This document shows, one piece after another, positions 1-7,466 of a stretch of 18,391 bases of DNA. Numbering within the stretch: the first letter of the stretch is position 1; each line of letters opens with the position of its first letter. Made by a program: the position numbers and the translations under genes. Origin of the DNA: H111-94 sp034436045 (GTDB taxonomy: Bacteria > Chloroflexota > Ktedonobacteria > Ktedonobacterales > Ktedonobacteraceae); contig DAOTVZ010000017.1 in assembly GCA_034436045.1 (NCBI GenBank), positions 1 through 18,391 of the forward strand, given 5' to 3'. The notes beneath the pieces were generated by a model that did no database searches, was not told where the DNA came from, and saw only the letters and a program-made list of their open reading frames with translations.

Positions 1-296
1 GCATTGGGATTGTTAACGGTGAAACCGGCACCCATCAGGCTATCGACATAATCGACTTCGCTGCCAGTGATGTAGCCGACACTCATTTCGTCAATAAAAA
101 CCTTAAAGCCTTCCTGCTGAATTACTGTATCGCCTTCTTGCTCTTCGTCCAGGGTCATTCCATATTGCAGACCAGAACAACCGCCGCCGGCGACAAAGAT
201 ACGCAGACCCAGCGTGGGATCGTTCTCCTGCGCAAGCAGTTCACGAACCTTGTCCGCCGCCGTGGTTGTCATAGTAATCGGGCTAACTTCGATCAT
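1..296 (-). CDS. IscA/ErpA/HesB-like iron-sulfur cluster carrier (C-terminus outside window)
   Basis: A-type carrier that receives or delivers Fe-S clusters in the cytoplasm. About 98 codons are visible, beginning ATG at 296. The first conserved cysteine lies in GGGCSGLQYG (Cys40), followed by the typical acidic stretch and the segment ITGSEVDYVDSLMGAGF before NNPNA. The paired C-terminal cysteines (CxC) would lie just past the window edge, so their presence cannot be checked. A second in-frame ATG lies eight codons later (MTTTAADK) and is an alternative start. A promoter with near-consensus boxes lies about 120 bp upstream, so the gene seems to be transcribed separately from acs. The family call is firm; the choice between IscA, ErpA and a generic HesB-like name is not. 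Confidence 0.88.
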   Translation of the reverse strand, partial: MIEVSPITMTTTAADKVRELLAQENDPTLGLRIFVAGGGCSGLQYGMTLDEEQEGDTVIQQEGFKVFIDEMSVGYITGSEVDYVDSLMGAGFTVNNPN

Positions 297-418
297 GTAA
301 ATTCACCTCTGCGTTTAAAAACACGTTGCTATCCTAAGTAAGTTGTACCACGCTCGCACGCAAAAAGTCAAGCTGACAGGCCAGCTTTCTTGCCCGTCGT
401 ACCTGATTGCACAGTCGA

Positions 419-447
419 ACTATACACTATACAAAATGAAGTGTCAA
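419..447 (-). promoter_or_regulatory. Sigma70-type promoter for the IscA-like gene
   Basis: Reading the minus strand, TTGACA (442-447) and TATAGT (419-424) are separated by exactly 17 bp. This is a full -35 consensus and a five-of-six -10. Transcription would begin near 412 and give a leader of about 115 nt before the ATG at 296. It is the best-scoring promoter by eye in the window. Confidence 0.72.
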
Positions 448-490
448 GCGGTCATGGAACACAGTAGCCCAGAATGTGCTTTTGCATATT

Positions 491-552
491 GCGCTTGAGA
501 CCCAGCAGGGACTTCACTCCATATAGCGAGGCCCTTGCTGGCTCTCAAGCGC
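491..552 (-). terminator. Hairpin downstream of acs, probable terminator
   Basis: An imperfect inverted repeat pairs 491-510 with 532-552, running GCGCTTGAG on one side and CTCAAGCGC on the other, with one mismatch and one bulge in a stem of about 20 bp. The loop is about 21 nt. It lies about 50 bp past the acs stop and upstream of the IscA-like promoter. There is no clear U-tract on the minus strand, so it may instead stabilise the acs mRNA 3' end. Confidence 0.5.
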
Positions 553-599
553 CAGGCCGGTATCAGGTTTATCAGACCACACCAGCGATAGAACAAGTA

Positions 600-2549
600 C
601 TAAGCGTCGAGCGTGCTGATATCACCGGCAGGCTCTCCAAGCTCCTTAGCGCGCAGGACACGGCGCATGATCTTACCGGAGCGCGTCTTTGGCAGGGCTG
701 CCGCGAACTCTAGCTCATCGGGCACCGCCAGAGGGCCAACCGTTGTACGCACATGCAGCTTCAACTCTTTCTCCATCTCCTCAGAGGCGGTGAAACCAGT
801 TTTGAGAATGACGAAGACCTTGATATGTTCGCCTTTGACCGGATCGGGCTTGCCAATCGCGGCGGCCTCGGCCACGGCGGGATGGCTCACCAGGCTGGAC
901 TCAATCTCCATCGAGCCGAGACGATGGCCACTCACCTTGATCACATCGTCAACACGACCCTGAATACGCAGGTAGCCATCCTTATCGATGGTCGCAGCGT
1001 CACCGGCAAAGTAGACATCAGGGATCGTCTCCCAGTAGGTGCGGTAGCGCGCCTCATCGCCATAGATAGTGCGCATCAAGCTGGGCCAGGGGAAACGGAT
1101 AATCAAGAAGCCGCCCTTGTCAGGGCCAACAGGATGGCCATCCTTATCGACGACAGCAGCTTCGATAGTCGGCAAAGGCTTGGTGGCGCTGCCGGGCTTT
1201 AGCGTCATGACAGGTGTCGGGCTAATCATGATCGCGCCTGTCTCGGTTTGCCACCATGTATCCATGATCGGCAGCTTATCATGGCCGATATTGTGGTAAT
1301 ACCACATCCAGGCTTCGGGGTTGATCGGCTCGCCTACAGTACCGAGAATACGCAGGCTGCTCAAATCATGTTTGGCGGGCCATTCCTCACCGAAGCGCAT
1401 CAGGCCGCGAATGGCCGTTGGCGATGTATAGATGATCGAAACCTTGTACTTCTCAACAATACTCCAGAAGCGGTCGGGCTGCGGATAGGTGGGAGTACCC
1501 TCGAAGAGAACGCCGGTTGCCCCATTCATCAACGGCCCATAGACGATATAGCTGTGGCCTGTGACCCAGCCAATGTCGGCGGTACACCAGTAGATATCAT
1601 CCGGCTTGATGTCAAAGACAAACTTAGTAGTCGTATATACGCCCACCGAGTAGCCACCGATGGTATGAACGATGCCTTTTGGTTTACCGGTACTGCCACT
1701 GGTATAGAGAATATAGAGCATATCTTCGCTATCCATTAGCTCACAGGGCACCACCGTGTCTTCGGGGACATCGGCCAGCATATCCTCAAAGTAGACGTCG
1801 CGTCCCGGTGTCATGGGCACATCATCTCCCAGACGTTTGACCACCAGCACATGCTCAATCGACGGCGTTTCGGCTACCGCCTCATCGGTGATCTTCTTGA
1901 GTTGGATGTGCTTGCCACCGCGATAGTTGCCATCGGCAGTGATAACCACCTTCGCCTGAGCATCGATGATGCGGTCGCGCAGTGCGCTGGCGGCAAAACC
2001 ACCGAAGACGACGCTGTGGACGGCACCAAGACGCGCCACCGCCAGCAGAGCCGCCACCTGCTCAGGGATGGCCGGCATATAGATAGCAACGCGATCACCC
2101 TTCTTGACACCCAGGTTTTGCAAGCACTTTGCCATGCGGTTCGTCAGGACATACAGGTCCTTGTACGTCAGTGTGCGGCTCTCACCTGCATCACCTTCCC
2201 AATAATAAGCCACCTTGTCCCAGGTAGGCGTACCCATGTAGCGATCCAGGCAGTTATAGACAGGGTTAAATTTACCGCCGATGAACCACTGGAAGAAAGG
2301 CTTGTTCGTCCAGGCAAAGGTGGTGTGCCATGGCTCATACCAGTGCAGTTCTTTGGCGAGGTCATCCCAAAACTCGAAGCGATGCTCCAACGACCACTTG
2401 TGGAATTCGTCGTAGTCGGTAAAGCCCTTCGACTTCATATACGCCATGATGTTGGAGTTTTCCGCCACTTTAGGATCAGGTGGAAAGAGCCGATTCTCGA
2501 TCAGAATAGTATCGGTATTCTCGAAGCTAAGGTTGCTCATACCTGACAT
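600..2549 (-). CDS. acs: Acetyl-CoA synthetase (AMP-forming)
   Basis: Converts acetate, ATP and CoA to acetyl-CoA, AMP and PPi in the cytoplasm. The 649-residue protein matches the normal family length. Visible motifs are the phosphate-binding loop YTSGSTGKPKG (282-292), the TWWQTETG core (431-438) whose Trp restricts the pocket to acetate-sized acids, the hinge region GRVDDVIKVSGHRLG (531-545), and KTRSGKIMRR, where Lys626 is the adenylation lysine that Pat-type acetyltransferases modify in well-studied Acs enzymes. The open frame extends 50 codons further upstream, but ATG at 2549 is preceded by AAGGAG at good spacing and begins the conserved sequence. The gene lies 278 bp downstream of the acetate transporter on the same strand, so the two probably act together in acetate scavenging. 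Confidence 0.97.
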   Translation of the reverse strand: MSGMSNLSFENTDTILIENRLFPPDPKVAENSNIMAYMKSKGFTDYDEFHKWSLEHRFEFWDDLAKELHWYEPWHTTFAWTNKPFFQWFIGGKFNPVYNCLDRYMGTPTWDKVAYYWEGDAGESRTLTYKDLYVLTNRMAKCLQNLGVKKGDRVAIYMPAIPEQVAALLAVARLGAVHSVVFGGFAASALRDRIIDAQAKVVITADGNYRGGKHIQLKKITDEAVAETPSIEHVLVVKRLGDDVPMTPGRDVYFEDMLADVPEDTVVPCELMDSEDMLYILYTSGSTGKPKGIVHTIGGYSVGVYTTTKFVFDIKPDDIYWCTADIGWVTGHSYIVYGPLMNGATGVLFEGTPTYPQPDRFWSIVEKYKVSIIYTSPTAIRGLMRFGEEWPAKHDLSSLRILGTVGEPINPEAWMWYYHNIGHDKLPIMDTWWQTETGAIMISPTPVMTLKPGSATKPLPTIEAAVVDKDGHPVGPDKGGFLIIRFPWPSLMRTIYGDEARYRTYWETIPDVYFAGDAATIDKDGYLRIQGRVDDVIKVSGHRLGSMEIESSLVSHPAVAEAAAIGKPDPVKGEHIKVFVILKTGFTASEEMEKELKLHVRTTVGPLAVPDELEFAAALPKTRSGKIMRRVLRAKELGEPAGDISTLDA

Positions 2550-2827
2550 ATTCTCCTTCCCTAGTACACTATTACAACACACCTGTAAAACAGCAGGAGC
2601 GAACAAGAAGATGGTAGAAAGCGAGCATCCGATTCGACCAGCCAGATGCCTCTGGTTGAAGTTACCGAAGGCACCCCAGGCGAATACTGCATTAAGCACA
2701 TCACCAGTTCGCTATACATCAATAACCATGAGAAGAGACCTTCAGCTAACAGTGGGTGTTACAGGTGGCTCCCGATAGCTGAAGGACTCTTCACAGTTAA
2801 ACGCGCATGTCTATCGAGAGAAGCGGG
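2550..2827 (-). other. 278-bp satP-acs intergenic leader, no gene seen
   Basis: The reading frame of acs stays open across most of this gap, but the extra codons do not resemble the start of any Acs protein. On the minus strand a possible hairpin pairs GCATC with GATGC between about 2630 and 2660. No convincing promoter or U-tract terminator was found, so satP-acs cotranscription with a long spacer is possible. Confidence 0.4.
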
Positions 2828-3439
2828 CTAGCCGCGCGGGCCAACGGGTAGCGTAAATGCAGATTTGGTCGAACTGAGCAGGCCGGCCAGCGCCGTATAC
2901 CAGGCCAATAGCGCGGTGATAATGCCGAGGTAGCCACCGATGACCCCGAAGCCAGACACGCCAAAGGCACCAACGGCCAGAGCCAGGAAGGTCAAGGTCA
3001 AAGCAGCGAAGACCAGCATCAAGGCTATGTTCGCACGTAGTGTTCCCAGGAACATGAGAAGTGTGAAGAACCCCCACGCTAGCAGGAAGAAGCCAAAAGC
3101 CGTTGCGCTGATCCCATGTGCCTGACCGGGCAATAATTGGGCCTGGATCATAACACCAACCGCCAACCAGAAACCACCATAGGAGGAGAAGGCTGTTCCA
3201 CCGAAGGTATTGCCTCCTCGGAACTCCCACCAGCCGGCTAATAACTGGCCCAGGCCGCCATAGAAGAAAGCCAGGCCCATCACGCCTAGAGCATCGCCTT
3301 TACCAGGATACCACCCGGCGTTAGCAGCACTGAGGAAGAAGGTCGTAAGAGCGAAGGCACAGAGGCCAAGAGGGGCTGGATTAGCCATAGATGAAGACGC
3401 GGAGGCTGCATGTTCGGTATCTGCTGCAATTTGAGCCAT
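2828..3439 (-). CDS. satP: Acetate/succinate transporter, GPR1/FUN34/YaaH (SatP) family
   Basis: Inner-membrane uptake protein for acetate and related small carboxylates. The 203-residue product carries the family signature NPAPLGL at residues 20-26, directly before the first membrane helix. About six hydrophobic segments follow with short polar links, as in known SatP channels. ATG at 3439 is chosen over the upstream alternative because AAGGTGGG precedes it and only a short polar N-terminus remains before the signature. Its position upstream of acs on the same strand supports acetate as the substrate. A long, hairpin-rich leader separates it from its likely promoter near 3767. The family call is firm; the exact substrate range is inferred. 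Confidence 0.94.
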   Translation of the reverse strand: MAQIAADTEHAASASSSMANPAPLGLCAFALTTFFLSAANAGWYPGKGDALGVMGLAFFYGGLGQLLAGWWEFRGGNTFGGTAFSSYGGFWLAVGVMIQAQLLPGQAHGISATAFGFFLLAWGFFTLLMFLGTLRANIALMLVFAALTLTFLALAVGAFGVSGFGVIGGYLGIITALLAWYTALAGLLSSTKSAFTLPVGPRG

Positions 3440-3458
3440 GTCAGGTTCCCACCTTTCT

Positions 3459-3572
3459 GAGCAATCACATTGCTCATACAAACATTGCTATGCGACTTAC
3501 AATAGCGACGGGCAAGCCGTCTGTCCATACGCCGACAAATTCAGATTTTCGGCCGCCAGGCAACAGTGCCTG
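3459..3572 (-). other. Structured satP leader with several hairpins
   Basis: Within the roughly 320-nt sequence upstream of satP are perfect small inverted repeats at 3459-3475 (GAGCAA/TTGCTC, 5-nt loop, next to the ribosome binding site), 3507-3521 (GACGG/CCGTC) and 3555-3572 (CCAGGCA/TGCCTGG, 4-nt loop). These would form hairpins in a minus-strand transcript. I do not recognise a known riboswitch class. The first could equally be a protein operator. Confidence 0.4.
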
Positions 3573-3766
3573 GGAATGGTGGTAGGATTGGATTGGCTAC
3601 CTTCGCAAGCAAGCCGTTCTGTGGAAAGAAGGAGATGGGATGAGGACAGAACAGGCTACTGCGAAGTGTGAACGGTGTAACGCACTATGCTTTCGCTAGC
3701 TCGTCTTCCCTCCTCTCTGTCGAGAAAACCACCTCTCTGTAACAATGAAGTTGAGGTGTTAGCTAC

Positions 3767-3775
3767 ATTATAACA
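3767..3775 (-). promoter_or_regulatory. Extended -10 promoter candidate for satP
   Basis: On the minus strand the sequence reads TGTTATAAT, a perfect extended -10 element. No good -35 box is found at 17-18 bp. Transcription would begin near 3760, giving the long structured leader described above. Confidence 0.42.
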
Positions 3776-3842
3776 TAGACTGTATGCTTATTGCTATGGT
3801 TAATATGTCTAAATGGATATAGGATTCATTCGTGAAATAGCC

Positions 3843-3871
3843 TTGCGAGTCATTCCCCTACGTGTTACACT
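3843..3871 (+). promoter_or_regulatory. Promoter candidate for the thiolase gene
   Basis: TTGCGA (3843-3848) and TACACT (3866-3871) are 17 bp apart, four of six matches each. The start would fall near 3878, leaving about 38 nt of leader before the ATG at 3916. It diverges from the satP promoter candidate, about 70 bp away. Confidence 0.5.
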
Positions 3872-3915
3872 GAAACCGCTAACCACATCCACATTTGGCA
3901 ATGAGAGGAGAGGAA

Positions 3916-5100
3916 ATGCAAGAGATATACATTGTAGCGGGAGCTAGAACTCCTGTCGGCGTGCTTCAGGGGTCGCTCTCTGAGGTCAGCGCCATTGATC
4001 TCAGCGTTATCGCCGCCAAAGGCGCACTGGAGCGTAGCAGCGTCGAAGCAAAACAGATTGATCAGGTCGTAATGGGGAACGTAATTCAAACGAGCAAGGA
4101 TGCTATTTACTTCGCACGTCACGTCGCTCTTAAAGCCGGTCTCCCTATCGAGGTACCGGCGCTTACCGTCAACCGCTTATGTGGTTCCGGCCTGCAAGCT
4201 ATCGTCAGCGCCGCCCAGATGCTCCAGCTTGGTGAGGGGCAGATTGCTTTAGCTGGTGGCGGAGAAAACATGACACAGGCACCGCACGTCATTCGTGGTG
4301 CGCGTTTCGGCTATAAATTGGGAGCCGCGCCGCAACTGGAAGATAGCTTGTGGGAGGCATTGATCGATACTTACGTTGGCTGCGGCATGGCCATCACTGC
4401 CGAAAACCTGGCCGCAAAATATGGCCTGAGCCGTGAGCAAGTCGATGAATACGCCTTACGCAGCCAGGTTGCCGCGCGCAAAGCCCAACTGGCCGGTTAT
4501 CTCGCGGAAGAAATTGTGCCGGTCACGGTGAAAGACCGCAAGGGAAAAAAGTTCGAGTTTACGCAAGACGAGGGTATCCGCGACACCTCAATGGAAGCCC
4601 TGGCAAAGCTTCCAGCCCGTTTCCGCGAGGGTGGTGTGGTCACGCCCGGTAATGCCAGCGGCATCAACGATGCCGCCGCCTGCGTAGTTCTGGCTACCGG
4701 TGAGGCGGTGCGACAATATAACCTGAAACCACAGGCGCGCCTGGTTTCCTGGGCCACTGTTGGCGTTCCACCGGAGATCATGGGCATCGGTCCTGCCCCG
4801 GCGATCCGCCAGGCCCTCAAACGCGCCGACCTGAGCCTGGAATCAATAGATCGCATTGAGGTGAACGAAGCCTTTGCCGCTCAATACCTGGCCGTCGAAA
4901 AGGAACTGGGCCTGGATCGTAGCAAGACCAATGTCAATGGTGGGGCTATCTCCATTGGCCATCCCCTGGCCGCCAGTGGAACGCGCATCACTATTGCACT
5001 CATGAACGAACTGAAACGCAACCATCTGAAATATGGTGTTGCCTCACTGTGCATCGGTGGCGGTCAGGGCATCGCCGCTGTCATCGAAAATGTGGCATAA
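3916..5100 (+). CDS. Acetyl-CoA C-acetyltransferase (thiolase)
   Basis: Condenses two acetyl-CoA to acetoacetyl-CoA or cleaves 3-ketoacyl-CoA in beta-oxidation. The 394-residue length is typical. All catalytic residues are visible: nucleophile Cys89 in NRLCGSG, His349 in GGAISIGHPLAASG, and Cys379 in CIGGGQG. The NEAFAAQ motif is also intact. The start at 3916 follows AGGAGAGG closely; a TTG seven codons upstream keeps the frame open but would add residues not seen in the family. It diverges from the satP/acs pair, so acetyl-CoA made from acetate could feed it. The direction (biosynthetic or degradative) cannot be read from sequence, and no other beta-oxidation genes are adjacent. Confidence 0.96.
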   Translation: MQEIYIVAGARTPVGVLQGSLSEVSAIDLSVIAAKGALERSSVEAKQIDQVVMGNVIQTSKDAIYFARHVALKAGLPIEVPALTVNRLCGSGLQAIVSAAQMLQLGEGQIALAGGGENMTQAPHVIRGARFGYKLGAAPQLEDSLWEALIDTYVGCGMAITAENLAAKYGLSREQVDEYALRSQVAARKAQLAGYLAEEIVPVTVKDRKGKKFEFTQDEGIRDTSMEALAKLPARFREGGVVTPGNASGINDAAACVVLATGEAVRQYNLKPQARLVSWATVGVPPEIMGIGPAPAIRQALKRADLSLESIDRIEVNEAFAAQYLAVEKELGLDRSKTNVNGGAISIGHPLAASGTRITIALMNELKRNHLKYGVASLCIGGGQGIAAVIENVA

Positions 5101-5133
5101 CCACTCACTATAAGCACAACAGTAAAACGCTAA

Positions 5134-5176
5134 CGGGAATGATAGCATGCATGCTAAAGCATCCTCATCATTCCCG
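5134..5176 (+). terminator. Terminator-like hairpin after the thiolase gene
   Basis: A perfect 10-bp inverted repeat, CGGGAATGAT (5134-5143) with ATCATTCCCG (5167-5176), lies 34 bp past the thiolase stop. The loop itself contains the palindrome AGCATGCATGCT. The downstream T-run is weak, so termination is likely but not certain. Confidence 0.58.
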
Positions 5177-5369
5177 CCCTTCTGTAAAGAAGTTACGGGT
5201 TTCACATTACTCTAACATCATTTAATAGTACTTCATACCTAGCCCTTGCGACAAGCGTTATAGTAAGTTTAACAATAAGAATTTTACATAAACTCCCTTC
5301 CCATCTCGCTTTATATTGATGAGATTTTAAGGAAAAACGAACTCCACGCTACCGATTCGCAACAAAGCA

Positions 5370-5378
5370 TGGTATAGT
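5370..5378 (+). promoter_or_regulatory. Extended -10 promoter candidate for the H-NOX gene
   Basis: TGGTATAGT forms an extended -10 element 60 bp before the chosen start. No good -35 box is visible at the usual distance. The surrounding 5177-5438 stretch is A+T-rich and holds no gene. Confidence 0.42.
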
Positions 5379-5438
5379 GTTACTTACTTGTTTATTATTG
5401 TTTACTACACAAGAGGCATAGAACAGGGAAGTAAATAC

Positions 5439-6296
5439 ATGCATGGTCTCATCTTTGTGACATGGGAAAAATATCTGGCCGAACGCTTTGGCCCTGCGTT
5501 CCTTAACGATTATCGCAAAACAATTGGAGAAAATCCAGCAAATGCCCCATTGACCAGCAAAACGTACAACGACGATGTTTTATTAAAAGGGGTTGGGGCT
5601 GCCAGCAAGCTTTCTCAATTTCCCGTCGAGACGTTGTTGCGTGAATATGGACGTTACTTCATCATCAATGGCTTGACCAGCCATCTCTGCGCCTACCTGC
5701 TGCGCCAGGTTCATAGTGGTCGTGATCTACTGTTAAAAATGAAGAGCGCACATGCCCAGATGCGGATGACTCCCGACTCATTAACGCCACCTCTTTTCAA
5801 CTACGAAATCTTTTCCCCAGACCAGAATTATTTTGCGCTCATCTACGACAGTCCACGCCAACTCTGTCCCGTTTTGCTGGGCGCGATAGAGGGAGCCGCC
5901 GAGCGCTATCATGAACAGGTACAGGTCATGGAACGCACCTGTATGAAGTTTGGGGCCGCCGTCTGCCGCTTTGAAGTGCATTTCATGCCGACAAAGCAAC
6001 AGGATAACATCGTTCCTTCAGAACAGGAAGCGCGCTTAGATGCTCAACAAAAATTGATAGAGTTTGTTCTCATGATCTTACCCGACCGAGAGGGCGTGAC
6101 CCTGAACGAACTCTTAGCCATGCTGCAAATGTATAAGGCACAGATAGACAGACAACTTCTCCGCCCAAGTCTGCTCCTCGACGCGCTACGCCGCCTGCAA
6201 CACGCAGGACTGGTCAGCAGCACAGCCAATCAGCCAGGTGATGATTTCGTGCATCGGCGCTACTGGCGCACACCGGCAGTTACTGATATTCACTGA
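5439..6296 (+). CDS. Heme NO-binding (H-NOX) domain sensor with extra C-terminal domain
   Basis: The 285-residue protein begins MHGLIFVTW, the usual H-NOX N-terminus, at an ATG preceded by AGGGAAG; an upstream TTG would add 17 unrelated residues. Residues 1-182 align by eye with H-NOX proteins: proximal heme ligand His105 in SAHAQMRM, TPP at 116-118, and the heme-propionate motif YxSxR as Tyr136-Ser138-Arg140. Trp9 is present. The positions of Tyr140 and Asn74 in the Thermoanaerobacter O2-binding protein appear to be Val145 and Phe74 here, which suggests NO or CO rather than stable O2 binding (inference). Residues about 195-285 are helical then basic (LLLDALRRLQHAGLVSS, then RRYWRTP) and could be a winged helix; this is only a suggestion. 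No cyclase, kinase or chemotaxis gene is adjacent. Confidence 0.88.
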   Translation: MHGLIFVTWEKYLAERFGPAFLNDYRKTIGENPANAPLTSKTYNDDVLLKGVGAASKLSQFPVETLLREYGRYFIINGLTSHLCAYLLRQVHSGRDLLLKMKSAHAQMRMTPDSLTPPLFNYEIFSPDQNYFALIYDSPRQLCPVLLGAIEGAAERYHEQVQVMERTCMKFGAAVCRFEVHFMPTKQQDNIVPSEQEARLDAQQKLIEFVLMILPDREGVTLNELLAMLQMYKAQIDRQLLRPSLLLDALRRLQHAGLVSSTANQPGDDFVHRRYWRTPAVTDIH

Positions 6297-6346
6297 TCAT
6301 ATGCTTGAGAGTCGCAGAGGCGGTTCTCATGGTCGTCCTGCATCCA

Positions 6347-6375
6347 TTGCAATCATGCACCTGGCAACATACAAT
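6347..6375 (+). promoter_or_regulatory. Promoter candidate for the quinone oxidoreductase gene
   Basis: TTGCAA (6347-6352) and TACAAT (6370-6375) are 17 bp apart, with four and five of six matches. The start would be near 6382. The inverted repeat GTGTC (6383-6387) / GACAC (6398-6402) overlaps the predicted start and could be an operator. Confidence 0.55.
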
Positions 6376-6437
6376 GACAATAGTGTCTCCTATGACTGAC
6401 ACACAACTTATTACACATTGACGTGGAGAGACAGAGC

Positions 6438-7385
6438 ATGAAAGCAGTTTTATTTACGCAGTATGGTGGCCCGGAAGTACTGCAAGTTAAAGAGGTTGCC
6501 GATCCCGTGCCGGATCCAGATGACGTGCTGATCGCCGTCAAGGCCGCTTCCGTCAATCGGCTTGACCTTTTTCAGCGCGATGGTAGCCGACCCGTGCCCT
6601 TGCCGTTCACGCCGGGCCTGGATGCAGCCGGTATCGTTGTGCAGGATGCTAACGGTTTCCGTGCCGGTGAGCGTGTCCTGACCACGCGCGCACTGTCCGC
6701 GAAGGGCGGTGGTGGTTATGCCAGTCTGATTGCTGCACCCGCCAGCCATCTCTCGCGCATTCCTGACGGCGTCAGTTTTGAGCAGGCTGTCGCCGCCGGA
6801 TTGGCCGCCTCCACCGCCTGGGCCAGTCTCTTCGACTACGGCCAACTGAAAAAAGGCGAGCGCGTGTTGATCTGGGCCGGCTCCAGCGGTGTCGGCACGG
6901 CAGCGATTCAGCTTGCTAAGCAGGCCGGTGCGTGGGTTGCCACTACCAGCGGCAGCGAAGAGCGTGGTGAACATCTGCGCAAGCTTGGCGCTGATCTCGT
7001 CATCAACCGTCGGCAGCAGGATGTCTCGCAGGCACTTGAGCAGGCAGGGGGCAAGGTCAACCTCGTGCTGGAACTGGTCAGCACAACACTTCAGACCAGT
7101 ATTGATGTCAGTGCCAACGATGGACGTATCATCCTCGTCGGCAACCTGGGCGGTCAGAAGGCCACTATCGATACCCAGGTCTTGCGCCTCAAACATGTCA
7201 TGGTCGTTGGCGCAAGTCCCATCATTGCTTCACCTGCCGACGAACAGCGCATACTCAACCTGATCGCGGAGAAGTCCTTCACACCCATTATCGCTCGAAT
7301 CTTTCCGGTGGAACAGGCCGCTGAGGCGCACCGCCTGCTAGCCTCCGGCGAACCGCAAGGGAAGATCGTACTTGTCCATCAATAA
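6438..7385 (+). CDS. MDR-family NADPH:quinone oxidoreductase (zinc-free alcohol dehydrogenase fold)
   Basis: Predicted NAD(P)H-dependent reductase of quinones or reactive enones in the cytoplasm. The 315-residue protein has the GroES-like N-terminal half (GLDAAGIV around 60-67) and a Rossmann half with AGSSGVGTAAIQ at 147-158, the usual nucleotide loop of the QOR group. Structural zinc cysteines and the catalytic zinc ligands of true alcohol dehydrogenases are not seen. It ends with the family-typical EPQGKIVLV. ATG at 6438 follows GGAGAG; a GTG five codons upstream is less likely. It converges on the Gfo/Idh gene, and its stop codon lies inside the palindrome at 7381-7466. The substrate cannot be predicted. 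Confidence 0.92.
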   Translation: MKAVLFTQYGGPEVLQVKEVADPVPDPDDVLIAVKAASVNRLDLFQRDGSRPVPLPFTPGLDAAGIVVQDANGFRAGERVLTTRALSAKGGGGYASLIAAPASHLSRIPDGVSFEQAVAAGLAASTAWASLFDYGQLKKGERVLIWAGSSGVGTAAIQLAKQAGAWVATTSGSEERGEHLRKLGADLVINRRQQDVSQALEQAGGKVNLVLELVSTTLQTSIDVSANDGRIILVGNLGGQKATIDTQVLRLKHVMVVGASPIIASPADEQRILNLIAEKSFTPIIARIFPVEQAAEAHRLLASGEPQGKIVLVHQ

Positions 7386-7466
7386 GGTATAACAGGTCAC
7401 ATGGAAGGCAAAAACGAAATTTATAAATTTCGTTTTTGCCTTCCATGTGACCTGTTATACCTTATT
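7381..7466. terminator. 86-bp perfect palindrome between convergent genes, probable bidirectional terminator
   Basis: Positions 7381-7423 are the exact reverse complement of 7424-7466: 43 pairs with no mismatch and no loop; pairing stops at 7380/7467. The left arm contains the plus-strand stop (7383-7385), and the right arm contains two of the three bases of the minus-strand stop (7465-7467). A T5 run (7433-7437) and its mirror A5 run (7410-7414) lie within the stem. Transcription from either side would produce a strong hairpin. Its perfection is unusual and is discussed as a finding. Confidence 0.75.

Noticed and set aside
1851..2546. 231-codon open frame on the plus strand antisense to acs
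   Set aside because: It lies fully within acs, has no ribosome binding site and no recognisable motifs. It is a shadow of the acs codon pattern.
2550..2699. Fifty extra N-terminal codons for acs
   Set aside because: The extension does not look like any Acs N-terminus, and the ATG at 2549 has a good ribosome binding site.
3438..3671. 77-codon open frame with several cysteines upstream of the thiolase gene
   Set aside because: No ribosome binding site; it overlaps the satP start and leader, and its composition is irregular. Judged chance.
6450..7196. 248-codon open frame antisense to the quinone oxidoreductase gene
   Set aside because: The sense gene has clear MDR motifs across the whole span; the antisense product resembles nothing and lacks a start signal.
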